Source: Pseudomonas brassicacearum (GTDB lineage Bacteria > Pseudomonadota > Gammaproteobacteria > Pseudomonadales > Pseudomonadaceae). Taken from it: a DNA stretch of 64,000 nucleotides. The translations under genes were made by a program, and so were the position numbers. The stretch is taken from assembly GCF_009601685.2 (NCBI RefSeq), contig NZ_CP045701.2:62001-126000 (forward strand). The letters are read 5' to 3'. Shown here piece by piece: positions 47,546 to 56,404 of this stretch (position 1 is the first letter of the stretch; the number at the start of each line of letters is the position of its first letter). The notes under the pieces were generated by a model that ran no database searches, was not told the origin of the DNA, and saw only the letters and a list, made by a program, of their open reading frames with translations.

Positions 47546-47991
47546 CAGCGACCTGCCCACTCATCCTGAATGCGTTGTAGATGCCGGGTCGTGACGGGCA
47601 GGCATCGGTCGAGCGGCACCACTACCCTGGGGGCATGCCACAGCAGCAGTGGCGCGCGCGCGAATCTGCCGAGCAGCGCTTGCCCCATCAGGTCCAGCGG
47701 TACGTCGGGTTCCCAACTGGTGGGCAGCCAGAGGCCGGGTGCGGCGGGCTCGGTGCAGGCGTAATCGACGCCCTCGACCCACGGCAGGTTATCGGCATTG
47801 CCCGTGACGATCAGCACGTCACGGTTGGCAGTGGCTTGCAGGTGCGCGGTCTGGTCTTCGGGCATGCGCAGCAGCCGTGCGTGCAGGCGCGCCGCGACTT
47901 CGCCCCAGGCCACGGCAGCCTGTGGTTGTCCGGGTTCGCGCCGCACTCGCCAGTTCCAGTCGATGACAGTGGCGGCGACCATGTTCGTCAT
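47545..47991 (-). CDS. Small bpX-type component of the ternary system
   Basis: The 148-residue soluble protein has no membrane segment. It begins MTNMVAATVIDWNWRVRREP, is rich in Trp, Arg and Pro, and its C-terminal part (LLLWHAPRVVVPLDRCLPV) looks strand-rich. It resembles the short bpX-domain proteins (bpX5-like, from memory) found between MoxR and vWA genes in this system. Its ATG overlaps the MoxR stop (ATGA) and its stop overlaps the next ATG (TGATG), so it is translated as part of the block. No enzymatic motif seen. Confidence 0.68.
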   Translation of the reverse strand: MTNMVAATVIDWNWRVRREPGQPQAAVAWGEVAARLHARLLRMPEDQTAHLQATANRDVLIVTGNADNLPWVEGVDYACTEPAAPGLWLPTSWEPDVPLDLMGQALLGRFARAPLLLWHAPRVVVPLDRCLPVTTRHLQRIQDEWAGR

Positions 47992-49109
47992 GCCTGGGTT
48001 GTCAGCAGATGGGCCACTTGTCCGCGGGCTTCATGCAGGCGCTGGGGAATGGTCTGGCTGTTGAAGTTGGCATCGATTTCGCGCAGCAGCGCTTCCAGCA
48101 ACGGGCTGGCAGGCGGTTCGCTGCGCCCCAGGTAATCCTCTGCCGTTTCAAGCAGACGATGCAGGCGAGCCATCGGTTGCAGCGTCGCTTCCTCGACGGC
48201 ACTGAACAGATGGTTGTTGCTGCACTGGGCAAAAAGATCCTGCAACACCTCACGGCCGTGCTGCTGAATTTCCCGGGTCGGCAGCACGTAAAGCAGCGGC
48301 CAGAGGTCGGCTTCGCTGGCTTCCAGATGCCCGCGCAGCAAAGCCGCCGCTGCGATCAGGCGCTGGGATTTGACGATACGTCGGTCGGAGAGCTGTATAC
48401 CGGCCTCCCGCAACCGGCGGATGGCCTGGGCCAGCGCTGGCCGTACCTGTGACAAATCGACGTCCTTGAGCGCGTGGCCCAGTGTGTCGAGCTGAGTGAG
48501 CCCCAGCAGTTGCGGAACCGGGCGCTGCTCCGACTGCCAGCCGCCGGCCAGCATCGCTTCGAGCTGGTTGTCGGGTACTGCGTCCACGAACAGATGCAGC
48601 AAAAAGCGATCGCCAAAGGCCGCCAGCGATTCGTCGTCGGGCAGGCCGTTCGCCGCTGCGACACAGACGCGCAAGGGACACTGGACCTGTGTGTGACCAC
48701 GGCGAAAACGTCGTTCGTTGAGCACGCCAAGCAGGGTGTTGAGGATGGCCGTCGAGCCCAGGAACACTTCATCCAGGAACACAATGTCAGCTTCAGGCAG
48801 CATGCCGCTGATATCGGTTTCAACCGTGCCTTCACGCAGCTTCTTCAGATCGACCGTGCCAAACAATTCCGAAGGCTCGGTGAAGCGGCCCAGCAGGTAC
48901 TCGAAGTAGCGACCGCCCATGGATTGCGCGACCCGACGCACCACGGCGCTTTTCGCCGTGCCGGGCGGGCCCACCACCAGAATGTGCTCCTGAGCGACAG
49001 CCGCCAGTACGATCAGCTCGGCCAACTGCTCGCGACCGACCAAGCCCTCGGTGGCTGCGCGAACGGCGTGACGGATCTGACTGGCGGCGAGATCGAGCGA
49101 AGCGGACAT
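47988..49109 (-). CDS. MoxR-family AAA+ ATPase
   Basis: The 373-residue ATPase has Walker A GPPGTAKS (residues 47-54), Walker B IVFLDEVF (about 109-116), sensor 1 in VAAANGLPDD and arginine finger region FGDRFLLHL. A helical C-terminal region extends to 373. MoxR ATPases work as chaperone-like remodelers with vWA partners, and the vWA/propeller genes follow directly. The start at 49109 is chosen because residues before it are not MoxR-like and AGGAAG lies upstream. It is the first gene of the four-gene operon, so the promoter is in 49110-49270. Confidence 0.9.
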   Translation of the reverse strand: MSASLDLAASQIRHAVRAATEGLVGREQLAELIVLAAVAQEHILVVGPPGTAKSAVVRRVAQSMGGRYFEYLLGRFTEPSELFGTVDLKKLREGTVETDISGMLPEADIVFLDEVFLGSTAILNTLLGVLNERRFRRGHTQVQCPLRVCVAAANGLPDDESLAAFGDRFLLHLFVDAVPDNQLEAMLAGGWQSEQRPVPQLLGLTQLDTLGHALKDVDLSQVRPALAQAIRRLREAGIQLSDRRIVKSQRLIAAAALLRGHLEASEADLWPLLYVLPTREIQQHGREVLQDLFAQCSNNHLFSAVEEATLQPMARLHRLLETAEDYLGRSEPPASPLLEALLREIDANFNSQTIPQRLHEARGQVAHLLTTQA

Positions 49110-49660
49110 TGGGCATCTTCCTTGAGTCTGGAGGGGCACATCTTGCCTGAAGGATAGGGCGAACTGGCAAGTTCATCGGCATGCGATGCGCAAGCTTGAG
49201 GCTGCATGGGGCATCCTTCGCTGGGGCGCTGGGGCGCTGGGGCGCTGGGGGGGTCTATGAGATGGCGGCGGATTGAGTAGATTGGCTGAACGGAATTTAA
49301 TATCAGAAGGTAAATCCGTCCCCCTTATTTCTCAGCTGGGGCGTGGGCTGAGCCAGTTTTTAAGCGGAATGAGCGAGAAAGATGGCTATGTGCTACGTTT
49401 TCAAAGTCACTCATCTGCCGTTCTTACAGGGATATGTATGCTTACCGACATCAAGCCCGGCCCGAAACCCAAGCGCGAAGATGGCAAGGAGGACCGCAGA
49501 TGGCATGTGAATCCACCCAACGATAAAAAACACCCAACTTTGCCGGTCCATAAGCATAAGCCTGGAGACTAGCTGCAGGCTGACGACCAAAGAAAAAGGG
49601 AGGGTTTATTTCTCGAAAATAAATCTGACCCCTTATGTATTAATCCAAGGAGGGCTGGCA
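49110..49660. other. Intergenic region with short GC-rich tandem repeat and motif pair
   Basis: Within 551 bases there is a run of four to five GGGGCGCTG units at 49218-49253, two imperfect copies of a TAAATC(C/T)G(T/A)CCCC motif (49308-49326 and 49617-49636), and one weak small open frame at 49438. The MoxR operon promoter must lie at its left end. Confidence 0.55.
49438..49572 (+). CDS. Possible small basic protein, unknown
   Basis: The 44-residue frame begins MLTDIKPGPKPKREDGKEDR and ends HKHKPGD. It is highly charged and proline-rich, with AGGG eight bases before ATG. No family is recognised. It is bracketed by the two copies of the TAAATC-GACCCC motif. Coding status is uncertain. Confidence 0.35.
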   Translation: MLTDIKPGPKPKREDGKEDRRWHVNPPNDKKHPTLPVHKHKPGD

Positions 49661-50872
49661 GTGGCGAAATTCAGGGATCTAAAGGTCGGTTGCTTTCTTC
49701 TATTGGCCACCTGCCTGGTGTCAGGGTGCGCATCTACGTCTAAACCGGCAGTGGTGGTTGAAGCTCCGGAGATTGAACTCCCTACCACTACCATCGAAAT
49801 CATTGATCCTGAGTTGGTTTCTATCCCGCTACCTAACGAGGCTGTCCCGGTAGCACCGCCCGAGCCATCCACCAAGAACAACGTAATCATCCGCACTTAC
49901 TACGGTACTAATCGGCGTGCTACGGGATCAAAACTACCTTACCAAGCTTATGGGACACATGAGGGGGAGCTTAGTTACGGCGTGGCCGATGTCAGTATCC
50001 CTCGTGATCATCGGCTGGGGGTGTTGGAGAGCCCGAAATCTGGCATGCGTGCGTTTGAGAACAAAAACAAACACATCATGCTCATGGGGCTTCAGCCCGT
50101 AGAGAGAGAGCTCCTGCTTACGTTGATTGCCCAGGATGTAGAGAACTCAGATGGGAAAAGTGCCATGGTGTTTATCCATGGCTACACCGTTTCATTTGAG
50201 GATGCAGCGCGCCGTACTGCGCAGTTGAGCTATGACTTGGGCTTTAAAGGGGTGCCCATTTTTTACAGCTGGCCATCTTGGGAGAACAAATGGAAGTACA
50301 AGCAGGATGGGGAAGTGATCAAAAGGTCGACTCCCAAATTCGCCGCATTCCTTGAGGATATTTTCAAGAGAACTGGCGTTGAAAATGTGTACTTGATTGC
50401 TCACAGCATGGGGAACCGTGCCATGGTTGAGGCGATGTCGACTTTGATTCAGGACGATCAGATCAGGCCTAAGATAAGGCAGTTAATCCTGACCGCTCCA
50501 GACGTTAAAGCGAGCGAGTTTGAGGAGAACTATGCGCCTGCTCTGGTGGGCGCTGGGGCGCCGGTGACGATTTATGCGTCATCGAGAGATATAGCACTGA
50601 TGGCGTCCAGAGAAGTAAATGAGGGGGATCGACGTCTCGGAGATACAAAGGATGAGGTGTCTGTGATGAAAGGGATTGAGACTATTGACGCCAGCGCTGT
50701 GAAAACAGACTTCATGGGGCATTCGTACTTCGCAGAGAGCGGGTCCGTCGTTTCCGACATCTTCTATCTGTTTCGTACCAACCTGCGACCAGAGCTTCGG
50801 TTCAATATGAAAGGGGTCGACATCCAGCGAGGGCGGTACTGGGCTTTCCAGTCGAGCCTCTGTACGCCCTAA
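49661..50872 (+). CDS. Lipoprotein alpha/beta hydrolase (DUF900/COG4782 type)
   Basis: The 403-residue protein starts with GTG after an ideal AAGGAGG seven bases upstream. Lipobox LVSGC (about residues 19-23) predicts lipid anchoring. The hydrolase domain (about 75-395) has YYGTNR, the oxyanion strand VFIHGY, the nucleophile elbow IAHSMGN, an acidic residue in DVKASEFE and the catalytic His in FMGHSYF. DUF900 proteins are putative esterases or lipases of unknown substrate. Codon usage is more AT-rich than in the core genes, consistent with acquisition. Confidence 0.85.
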   Translation: MAKFRDLKVGCFLLLATCLVSGCASTSKPAVVVEAPEIELPTTTIEIIDPELVSIPLPNEAVPVAPPEPSTKNNVIIRTYYGTNRRATGSKLPYQAYGTHEGELSYGVADVSIPRDHRLGVLESPKSGMRAFENKNKHIMLMGLQPVERELLLTLIAQDVENSDGKSAMVFIHGYTVSFEDAARRTAQLSYDLGFKGVPIFYSWPSWENKWKYKQDGEVIKRSTPKFAAFLEDIFKRTGVENVYLIAHSMGNRAMVEAMSTLIQDDQIRPKIRQLILTAPDVKASEFEENYAPALVGAGAPVTIYASSRDIALMASREVNEGDRRLGDTKDEVSVMKGIETIDASAVKTDFMGHSYFAESGSVVSDIFYLFRTNLRPELRFNMKGVDIQRGRYWAFQSSLCTP

Positions 50873-51121
50873 GGTGGTTGAGTGTTCCACTAGTGCTCGG
50901 CGTCAGTGGCTCTTGGGCAGGGCGGCTCGGCAGGTGGCAGGCAGTCGGCGAACTCCTTGAAAGTTTCCCCATGACTCCCACTTCAGCAGGCACGCCTGCG
51001 ATGATCAACAGGATGTTGCTGAATCGGAGCATATCAGTCTGCTTTTGGCCGTTTTCTGCCTATCATGGTCACAAAACGTACCGAGCAACATCGACTGAAA
51101 AGGGGACTCACTCCGCCCCAG

Positions 51122-51550
51122 CTAGCCGGGCTGATTACCTATGCAATCAGGTAGGTCGGTGCCAATCGTGATCATTTCGACGGAAACGGTGGGGTGGCTG
51201 CCGAAGCCCCAAGAAACAGGTCCCCCATAATTCACCAGATCGTAGATCGCGCTTTCGCCAATAAGCTGGCCGTTGCGATTATCGTACAAGCGAAAAAAGG
51301 CCGGAATCTCCCAGCGAACAAACCACTGCAGCTGCTCTGGTTCATCCGGGGGCGACTGGGGGTGAAAGAGGCCGGGCAGTACCCAAAAAGGTTTGAACTC
51401 CTGAACTCGGTAGCAGCCGTTGGGGCTGATCCTGGCGGCGCCAACGGGCTTCGCCAGAGCCTTTTCCCACCACTGTGAAACGGCCCACAGCCCCGCGCAG
51501 AACACGAGTGCAATGAGGGCTAACGTTGGGAGCCGGGTTAGTTTTTTCAT
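51122..51550 (-). CDS. Small membrane-anchored protein, unknown
   Basis: The 142-residue protein begins MKKLTRLPTLALIALVFCAG with one membrane segment (about 9-28) and a periplasmic tail. The tail contains ISPNGCYRVQEFKPFWVLPG and FRLYDNRNGQLIGESAIYDL, a pattern I associate with orphan proteins of proteobacterial accessory regions (some beside type VI effector genes), but I cannot name the family. Two cysteines in the tail (NGCYR, PDCIG) may form a disulfide. No operon partner is present. Confidence 0.65.
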   Translation of the reverse strand: MKKLTRLPTLALIALVFCAGLWAVSQWWEKALAKPVGAARISPNGCYRVQEFKPFWVLPGLFHPQSPPDEPEQLQWFVRWEIPAFFRLYDNRNGQLIGESAIYDLVNYGGPVSWGFGSHPTVSVEMITIGTDLPDCIGNQPG

Positions 51551-51835
51551 GTTCGCAGACCTATCGGTAACTCGCATATGAAGTTGTTCTTCCCACTCTT
51601 GAGCCCCTGGCACTGGGCTAACACTCAATGCGCGGTTTGACTGCCGGGATGGCGGTCACCTTACTCAAGGCAGATTTGAGACGTCGCGGGCAAGCTATTG
51701 AGGGACAGAAAAGGGAACGGGTTGCATCGATAGCAGAGCAGAAGGTCGTCCAAGAACCTCCCTTCGTCTCGTAAATGGCAACCTGACTGAGCCGTGTCTA
51801 TAGTTTTTGGCGCCAAATCTATCGGAGGCTTGGAC

Positions 51836-53824
51836 ATGAGCCAGAGCATTTCGCCCGTCGCTTCAACCGCGCAAAAAACAGGTATGGCCGCCACGACCTT
51901 ATGGGGCTCGGACAAAATCGCAGGTATCACGGTCGATCCGGACGGTGCTATCTGGCTCGGTGCTTATAGTCGCCTGGGGCTGGGAGGCGAAGAGGATTCA
52001 GGCTTCACCGCCAGCCTGGTCCGGTTCAATGACAACGGTAGCCTGGACCGCACCTTCAGTGGCGACGGCAAATCCCTGCTCCCTGTGGCGCTCGATATCG
52101 AGGACGGCGGCAATGCCGCCGTGCAGCCGGGAGGGGGCTACCTGGTGACGCGCTACGTGCAAGTAGGCGACGCCTGGGTGTCGGGCATCAGTCGTAACCT
52201 GGCTGACGGTAGCCTTGATACGAGTTTCGGGAACGGCGGCACCGTGACAGTGCCTTTCTATTGGAATGACTCTTTAGGCCAGCAAGCGTCGTTCTCCGTG
52301 CAACGCGACGGCAGCTTCTTCGCAAGCGCTGGGTATCCCTCCGGGGAGATCTATATCGCCCGCTTCGACGCGACGGGGGCCTTGGTCTCGTCTTTTGGAG
52401 AGGCTGGGATCCTGTACCTACCAGCGACCATCGGCATTCACCCCAGTAGCACGTTCGACGTTTCGCTGCAGGGAGACGGGAAGGTATTGGTCACGGGGCA
52501 AGATACCCTGACCCGCCTCAACCCGGACGGTACGCTGGATAACAGCTTTGCGAACGGGGGCAACCTGGCCCTGGATGTTCACGCAGACGCCCTCGTCATC
52601 CAGGATGACGGCAAAATCCTGCTGGCAGGCGCCTCGGGCGGCGTGGCGAGCGTCATCCGACTCAATGCCGACGGCTCACTCGACACCGATTTCGGCGATC
52701 AGGGGCGGGTAAGTTGGGGCTCGGAAAGCGCTCCGTTCGCATTCGCCGACATGATCGTGCGGGCCGACGGCAAGCTATTGATTGGTGGAAGCCAAGGTAC
52801 GAGCGCGGACGGCTATCTGGCCGCCTTGGTTCAGTTGAACCCCGACGGTAGTGTGGACCACAGCTTTGGCAATCCCGACGACGGCTATTACCACCTTGAC
52901 GGTGGCGACGATGCTGACTTCTTGCTCGGTACCGCCTCGTTCGATGATGCGATCTTTGGCGGGGCCGGTAACGATCTGCTCGACGGCCAGCAAGGTCGTG
53001 ACCTGCTGACGGGCGGTGCCGGGGCCGATACGTTCCGTTACCAGTCAGTCACAGACAGTTTCCGAACCGCAACCGCGGCCCATAGCGACCGAATCACTGA
53101 CTTCGACCCCAGCACCGATACGCTCGACCTTTCCTCCCTGGGCTTCCTCGGGCTGGGCAACGGACATGACGGAACGCTGGCGATACGCGTCAATGAAGGC
53201 GGGACGCGGACCTACCTCAAAAGCTTCGAGGCCAACGCGGATGGGGAACGCTTCGAAGTGGTCTTCGACGGTAACTTGGGCCAAACGCTGAATGAAACCA
53301 ACCTCCTGTTCCAGCAAGCCAGGTTGATGGGCACCGAAGGCGCCGATCGATTACAAGGCAACGCTCGAGGAGAAATCATCGAAGGGTTCGCGGGCGATGA
53401 TCGCCTGTATGGAGCGCTAGGCAATGATGTATTGGTTGGCGCAGAGGGCCGGGATCTATTGGCGGGTGGCGGCAACAACGATGTGTTCCGCTTCGACGCA
53501 CTGAGCGACAGCTACCGTACCGCCACCGAAAACCACACTGACCGCCTGATTGACTATGCCGTGGGTGAAGACACGATCGATTTGTCCGCCTTGGGCTTTA
53601 CCCGACTGGGAAATGGTTACAACGGCACGTTGGACGTGATTTTCAATGAAGCCAAGAACCTGACTTACTTGAAGAACTACGAAACCGACGCCTCTGGGGC
53701 TCGATTTGAGTTGAGCTTGGTGGGGGACCATTCCGGTTACGGTAACTTGAACATCATCTTCGCCGAGCCTGCGGAAGAGGAGGCTATTCAATTGGTTGGA
53801 GTGGCTAACGACGTCTGGGTGTAA
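51836..53824 (+). CDS. Secreted delta-60 repeat / RTX calcium-binding protein
   Basis: The 662-residue protein consists of an N-terminal array of delta-60 repeats (NADGSLDTDFGDQG-type, about seven copies to residue about 355). An RTX region follows, with two blocks of Ca-binding nonapeptides (GGAGNDLLDGQQGRD near 375; GFAGDDRLYGALGNDVLVGA near 520), each followed by a near-duplicate of the sequence TDRLIDYAVGEDTIDLSALGF. No signal peptide is present, so type I secretion is expected; the C terminus ends NDVWV. The ATG at 51836 has GGAGG seven bases upstream. The ABC/TolC secretion genes are not nearby. Confidence 0.85.
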   Translation: MSQSISPVASTAQKTGMAATTLWGSDKIAGITVDPDGAIWLGAYSRLGLGGEEDSGFTASLVRFNDNGSLDRTFSGDGKSLLPVALDIEDGGNAAVQPGGGYLVTRYVQVGDAWVSGISRNLADGSLDTSFGNGGTVTVPFYWNDSLGQQASFSVQRDGSFFASAGYPSGEIYIARFDATGALVSSFGEAGILYLPATIGIHPSSTFDVSLQGDGKVLVTGQDTLTRLNPDGTLDNSFANGGNLALDVHADALVIQDDGKILLAGASGGVASVIRLNADGSLDTDFGDQGRVSWGSESAPFAFADMIVRADGKLLIGGSQGTSADGYLAALVQLNPDGSVDHSFGNPDDGYYHLDGGDDADFLLGTASFDDAIFGGAGNDLLDGQQGRDLLTGGAGADTFRYQSVTDSFRTATAAHSDRITDFDPSTDTLDLSSLGFLGLGNGHDGTLAIRVNEGGTRTYLKSFEANADGERFEVVFDGNLGQTLNETNLLFQQARLMGTEGADRLQGNARGEIIEGFAGDDRLYGALGNDVLVGAEGRDLLAGGGNNDVFRFDALSDSYRTATENHTDRLIDYAVGEDTIDLSALGFTRLGNGYNGTLDVIFNEAKNLTYLKNYETDASGARFELSLVGDHSGYGNLNIIFAEPAEEEAIQLVGVANDVWV

Positions 53825-53944
53825 AACGCCGTCAGTGGTAGTCGCTGATGCTACCGCCTCACTGCAATGGGAAGTGTTCAACTATGCGGCCGACGCAGAA
53901 CTTGGGGGCAACCCCGAATTCTGCTCGTGTCACATTTAGAAGTC

Positions 53945-54538
53945 TCAAGCGCTCTCAATATTGACAAGCCAGTGTCCAACTACTTTCGACACGTACTGCT
54001 GTCCGGTCATCAGATGGATGTCGCCGTCAAAAGGATCGATGTAGTAAACGCTGTTCAGTTCGTCTTGCTGTCCGGGTCTCGCAAGCACGTTGGCAACATA
54101 AGCGATTACCACGTGATCCATGGTCGGCGACAGGCGCAACTTCAGAATGACAGGACGCTTGGCTCGCAGCTCGGAAACAGTCAATTCAGGCGAAGGCGAT
54201 CCCTTAGAAAATTTAGCTGATGATCGCCAAGGTACGCCTCCATGAGTGAATCCCCACGAATTGAGGAATGCTGACATCTCATCATCGGTTGCTGTTTCGA
54301 TGGTCACATGCCCCTTCATGGCTGCGACGATTTCAGGCTGGCTCCACTCGATACCCCGATAGTCCAGTAGGGTCTGAATAACAGCTGCCCAGCACCAGAC
54401 TGGCGTGAGTTGTTGTCTCGCGTGCTTTTTGAAGCCAGGCATGCCAACAGGCTCAGCATTAGCTATCGGAACAAATGCCGCTAGCATCGCGCCGACCCCT
54501 GCGATTATCACGTTCCTTCGTGTAAGTGAAGTACTCAT
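53945..54538 (-). CDS. Putative exported papain-like cysteine peptidase
   Basis: The 197-residue protein has an N-terminal TRRNVIIAGVGAML resembling a twin-arginine signal, with cleavage expected near ANAEP. The mature part has the catalytic Cys in LTPVWCWAAV (Cys49), His in MDHVVIAYV and Asp in YYIDPFDG, the layout of papain-like or C39-like peptidases. The Cys-Trp-Ala-Ala pattern with preceding Gln (QQLTPVWCWA) is close to the papain oxyanion context. It converges on the RTX gene, with 120 bases between. Confidence 0.8.
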   Translation of the reverse strand: MSTSLTRRNVIIAGVGAMLAAFVPIANAEPVGMPGFKKHARQQLTPVWCWAAVIQTLLDYRGIEWSQPEIVAAMKGHVTIETATDDEMSAFLNSWGFTHGGVPWRSSAKFSKGSPSPELTVSELRAKRPVILKLRLSPTMDHVVIAYVANVLARPGQQDELNSVYYIDPFDGDIHLMTGQQYVSKVVGHWLVNIESA

Positions 54539-55207
54539 ATTCCCTATTCCTCAGACGTTGGCTGCGAGAAGTGTTGCGCGGGGGCGGATAACAGAGGGGC
54601 GCTGCTTCTATCGCAGCCCATCATTTCTCTGTATAGCAGTTCTGCGGCCGGTCGTTGGGGTTGATCTCAGGGATTAAAAATTGTCGAAATCTGCGCAGCC
54701 TTCCTCGGCCGCTGTCATTTTCGAAGCCAAACAAGCGTGAAGACGGTTTATCTAGCAGCGCTTTCCAGGAGCACTCGGTTTGGACCATTCAATGGACGTT
54801 GTCAGGCCATCGGTATTCCTCGTGAATTAAGCATGCCGCCATTGGAACCATTCGGTTGGAGCAGCCCAAGCCCTTAAGCTTTTGTCGACCGACTGGACAG
54901 GGGCGCTCACTGGCTGAATTTGGTCGATTGCGGTCGCTAACGAACGACAGCAATCGGCCAAAAGCGGACGGTTGCGTTATATTCACTCTAGAGGAGGCAC
55001 ATGGAGGGTTATGTCCAACCTATCGATTCTCAGTCGGCTGGAGGACTCGCTGGCAGCCTACAGCAGTGGATCGTTGGCTCGCGGTGTCTTCGTAGCCCTC
55101 CTTAGCAACAGCATTTGTGCGCTGGAAGGTGTAGCGCTAAGCAGAGGCAACTTTTAGCCACTACTTGACAACTAACCATGAGCAAAAAATTTCTTGGATA
55201 ACTACAT
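54539..55207. other. Intergenic region with degenerate palindrome and a small frame
   Basis: There is no supported gene over about 470 of 669 bases. A palindromic element with GGTCGATTGCGGTCGC and CAATCGGCCAAAAGCGGAC lies at 54921-54972. A 48-residue frame starts at 55011 (listed separately). Confidence 0.45.
55011..55157 (+). CDS. Possible truncated small protein
   Basis: The 48-residue frame starts MSNLSILSRLEDSLAAYSSG after GGAGG and ends SRGNF. The N-terminal part reads like the start of a helical accessory protein, but the frame ends abruptly. It is probably a fragment left by rearrangement. Confidence 0.35.
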   Translation: MSNLSILSRLEDSLAAYSSGSLARGVFVALLSNSICALEGVALSRGNF

Positions 55208-56145
55208 ATGCCAACAGTAACCACATCAAGACTTCCTGCCCCCACATCTTGGGAAGAATTCGAAGATATTTGCAAAACTTCGTTTGGGCTCAGGTGGAAC
55301 AATCCCAATTTGTCGAGGCATGGCCGGCAAGGGCAACAGCAAGACGGCGTAGATATCTATGGACACGATAGCCTACAATATTTTGTCGGTGTGCAATGCA
55401 AAAATACGACTAGGACAATTACCGAGCAACTCATCACAAGTGAGTGCTCGAAAGCGGAAAAGTTTACACCCGCGATACAAGCGCTTTACATTGCAACCAC
55501 CGCGGAGCGCGATGTTCATATTCAAGCTTTTGCAAGAAAATTGTCCAGCGAGAGGCTGGCGAAAAAAAATTTCCTGTGGAAGTGGTGTTTTGGGCAGATG
55601 TGACATCCGATTTGGCAAAAGATGCCACTGCGGTGCGCCAGCATTTTCCTCAGTTTTTTAATCAAAACTCTGTAACGCAGGCAGATTTGATTCGCAGCAA
55701 GGATGTGTCAAATCTGATGGCCGTTCTGCGAGTGCTTGATTTGACCTCCATCGCGGACCATTTCCACTATGGAGCGAAATACATACATTGCTCAGTTCTC
55801 GAACAGTATAATCAACTCGTCGACGTACAAAACAGAGCAACGTTTAAAGTTCACGATCAAGCATTGTCTGTCGCACTTACGAAGATGACGGGTGAGTGGC
55901 AACAGTTGTATGCATTAATTCAGAGTGCTCCTTATAATTTTATCCCTCAGCGCAATGAACTTAGCTTTATTATGCCTTTAGATTTTTGCAGAAATAAGGA
56001 AGAAAATGATTTGTACGACGAAATTGATCTGCAAATCGAACGATTCTTAATCGAGGTAGGGGTGTTTTGTCGGGTTATTAATGAGACCTACCATGAGGTG
56101 AACTTGGATGACACCAGCATGATCGCCAGACGTCTTTACAATTGA
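55208..56145 (+). pseudogene. Mrr/PD-(D/E)xK restriction-endonuclease-like protein, split by a -1 frameshift
   Basis: Two overlapping frames make one protein of about 312 residues if the ribosome slips -1 at A8 (55562-55569). The first frame (55208-55603) begins MPTVTTSRLPAPTSWEEFED and carries the endonuclease core: QDGVDIYG then FVGVQCKN, the D...QxK pattern of PD-(D/E)xK nucleases. The second frame continues from the same A run with KKFPVEVVFWADVTSD to LYN at 56145, as the natural continuation of ERLAK. The C-terminal 200 residues are unrecognised and helical. It may be a recent pseudogene, a sequencing error in the homopolymer, or a programmed shift on A AAA AAA. Confidence 0.65.
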
Positions 56146-56404
56146 ATGGTAGATTTTTATTGTTGGGCCTGGACCGGGCCCTGCAAGTTATAAATTTTTG
56201 GCGTTGTAGAGTTAAGAGGGACAAGTGAGCATCAAGGCCAATGACAGTGGCAGCTCCTTTCGCCCAATAGCGGTCGCTGGCCAAAGGCCGAAATCGGCCA
56301 GAAGCAGCCATTGACTGCTGCCTATGCGACTCCTCAATGGGCTACCCCAGCTCCGGTAGACATCCCTGGTTTACACCTGCTGTACCTGGGCTCCCTCTAG
56401 ATAC

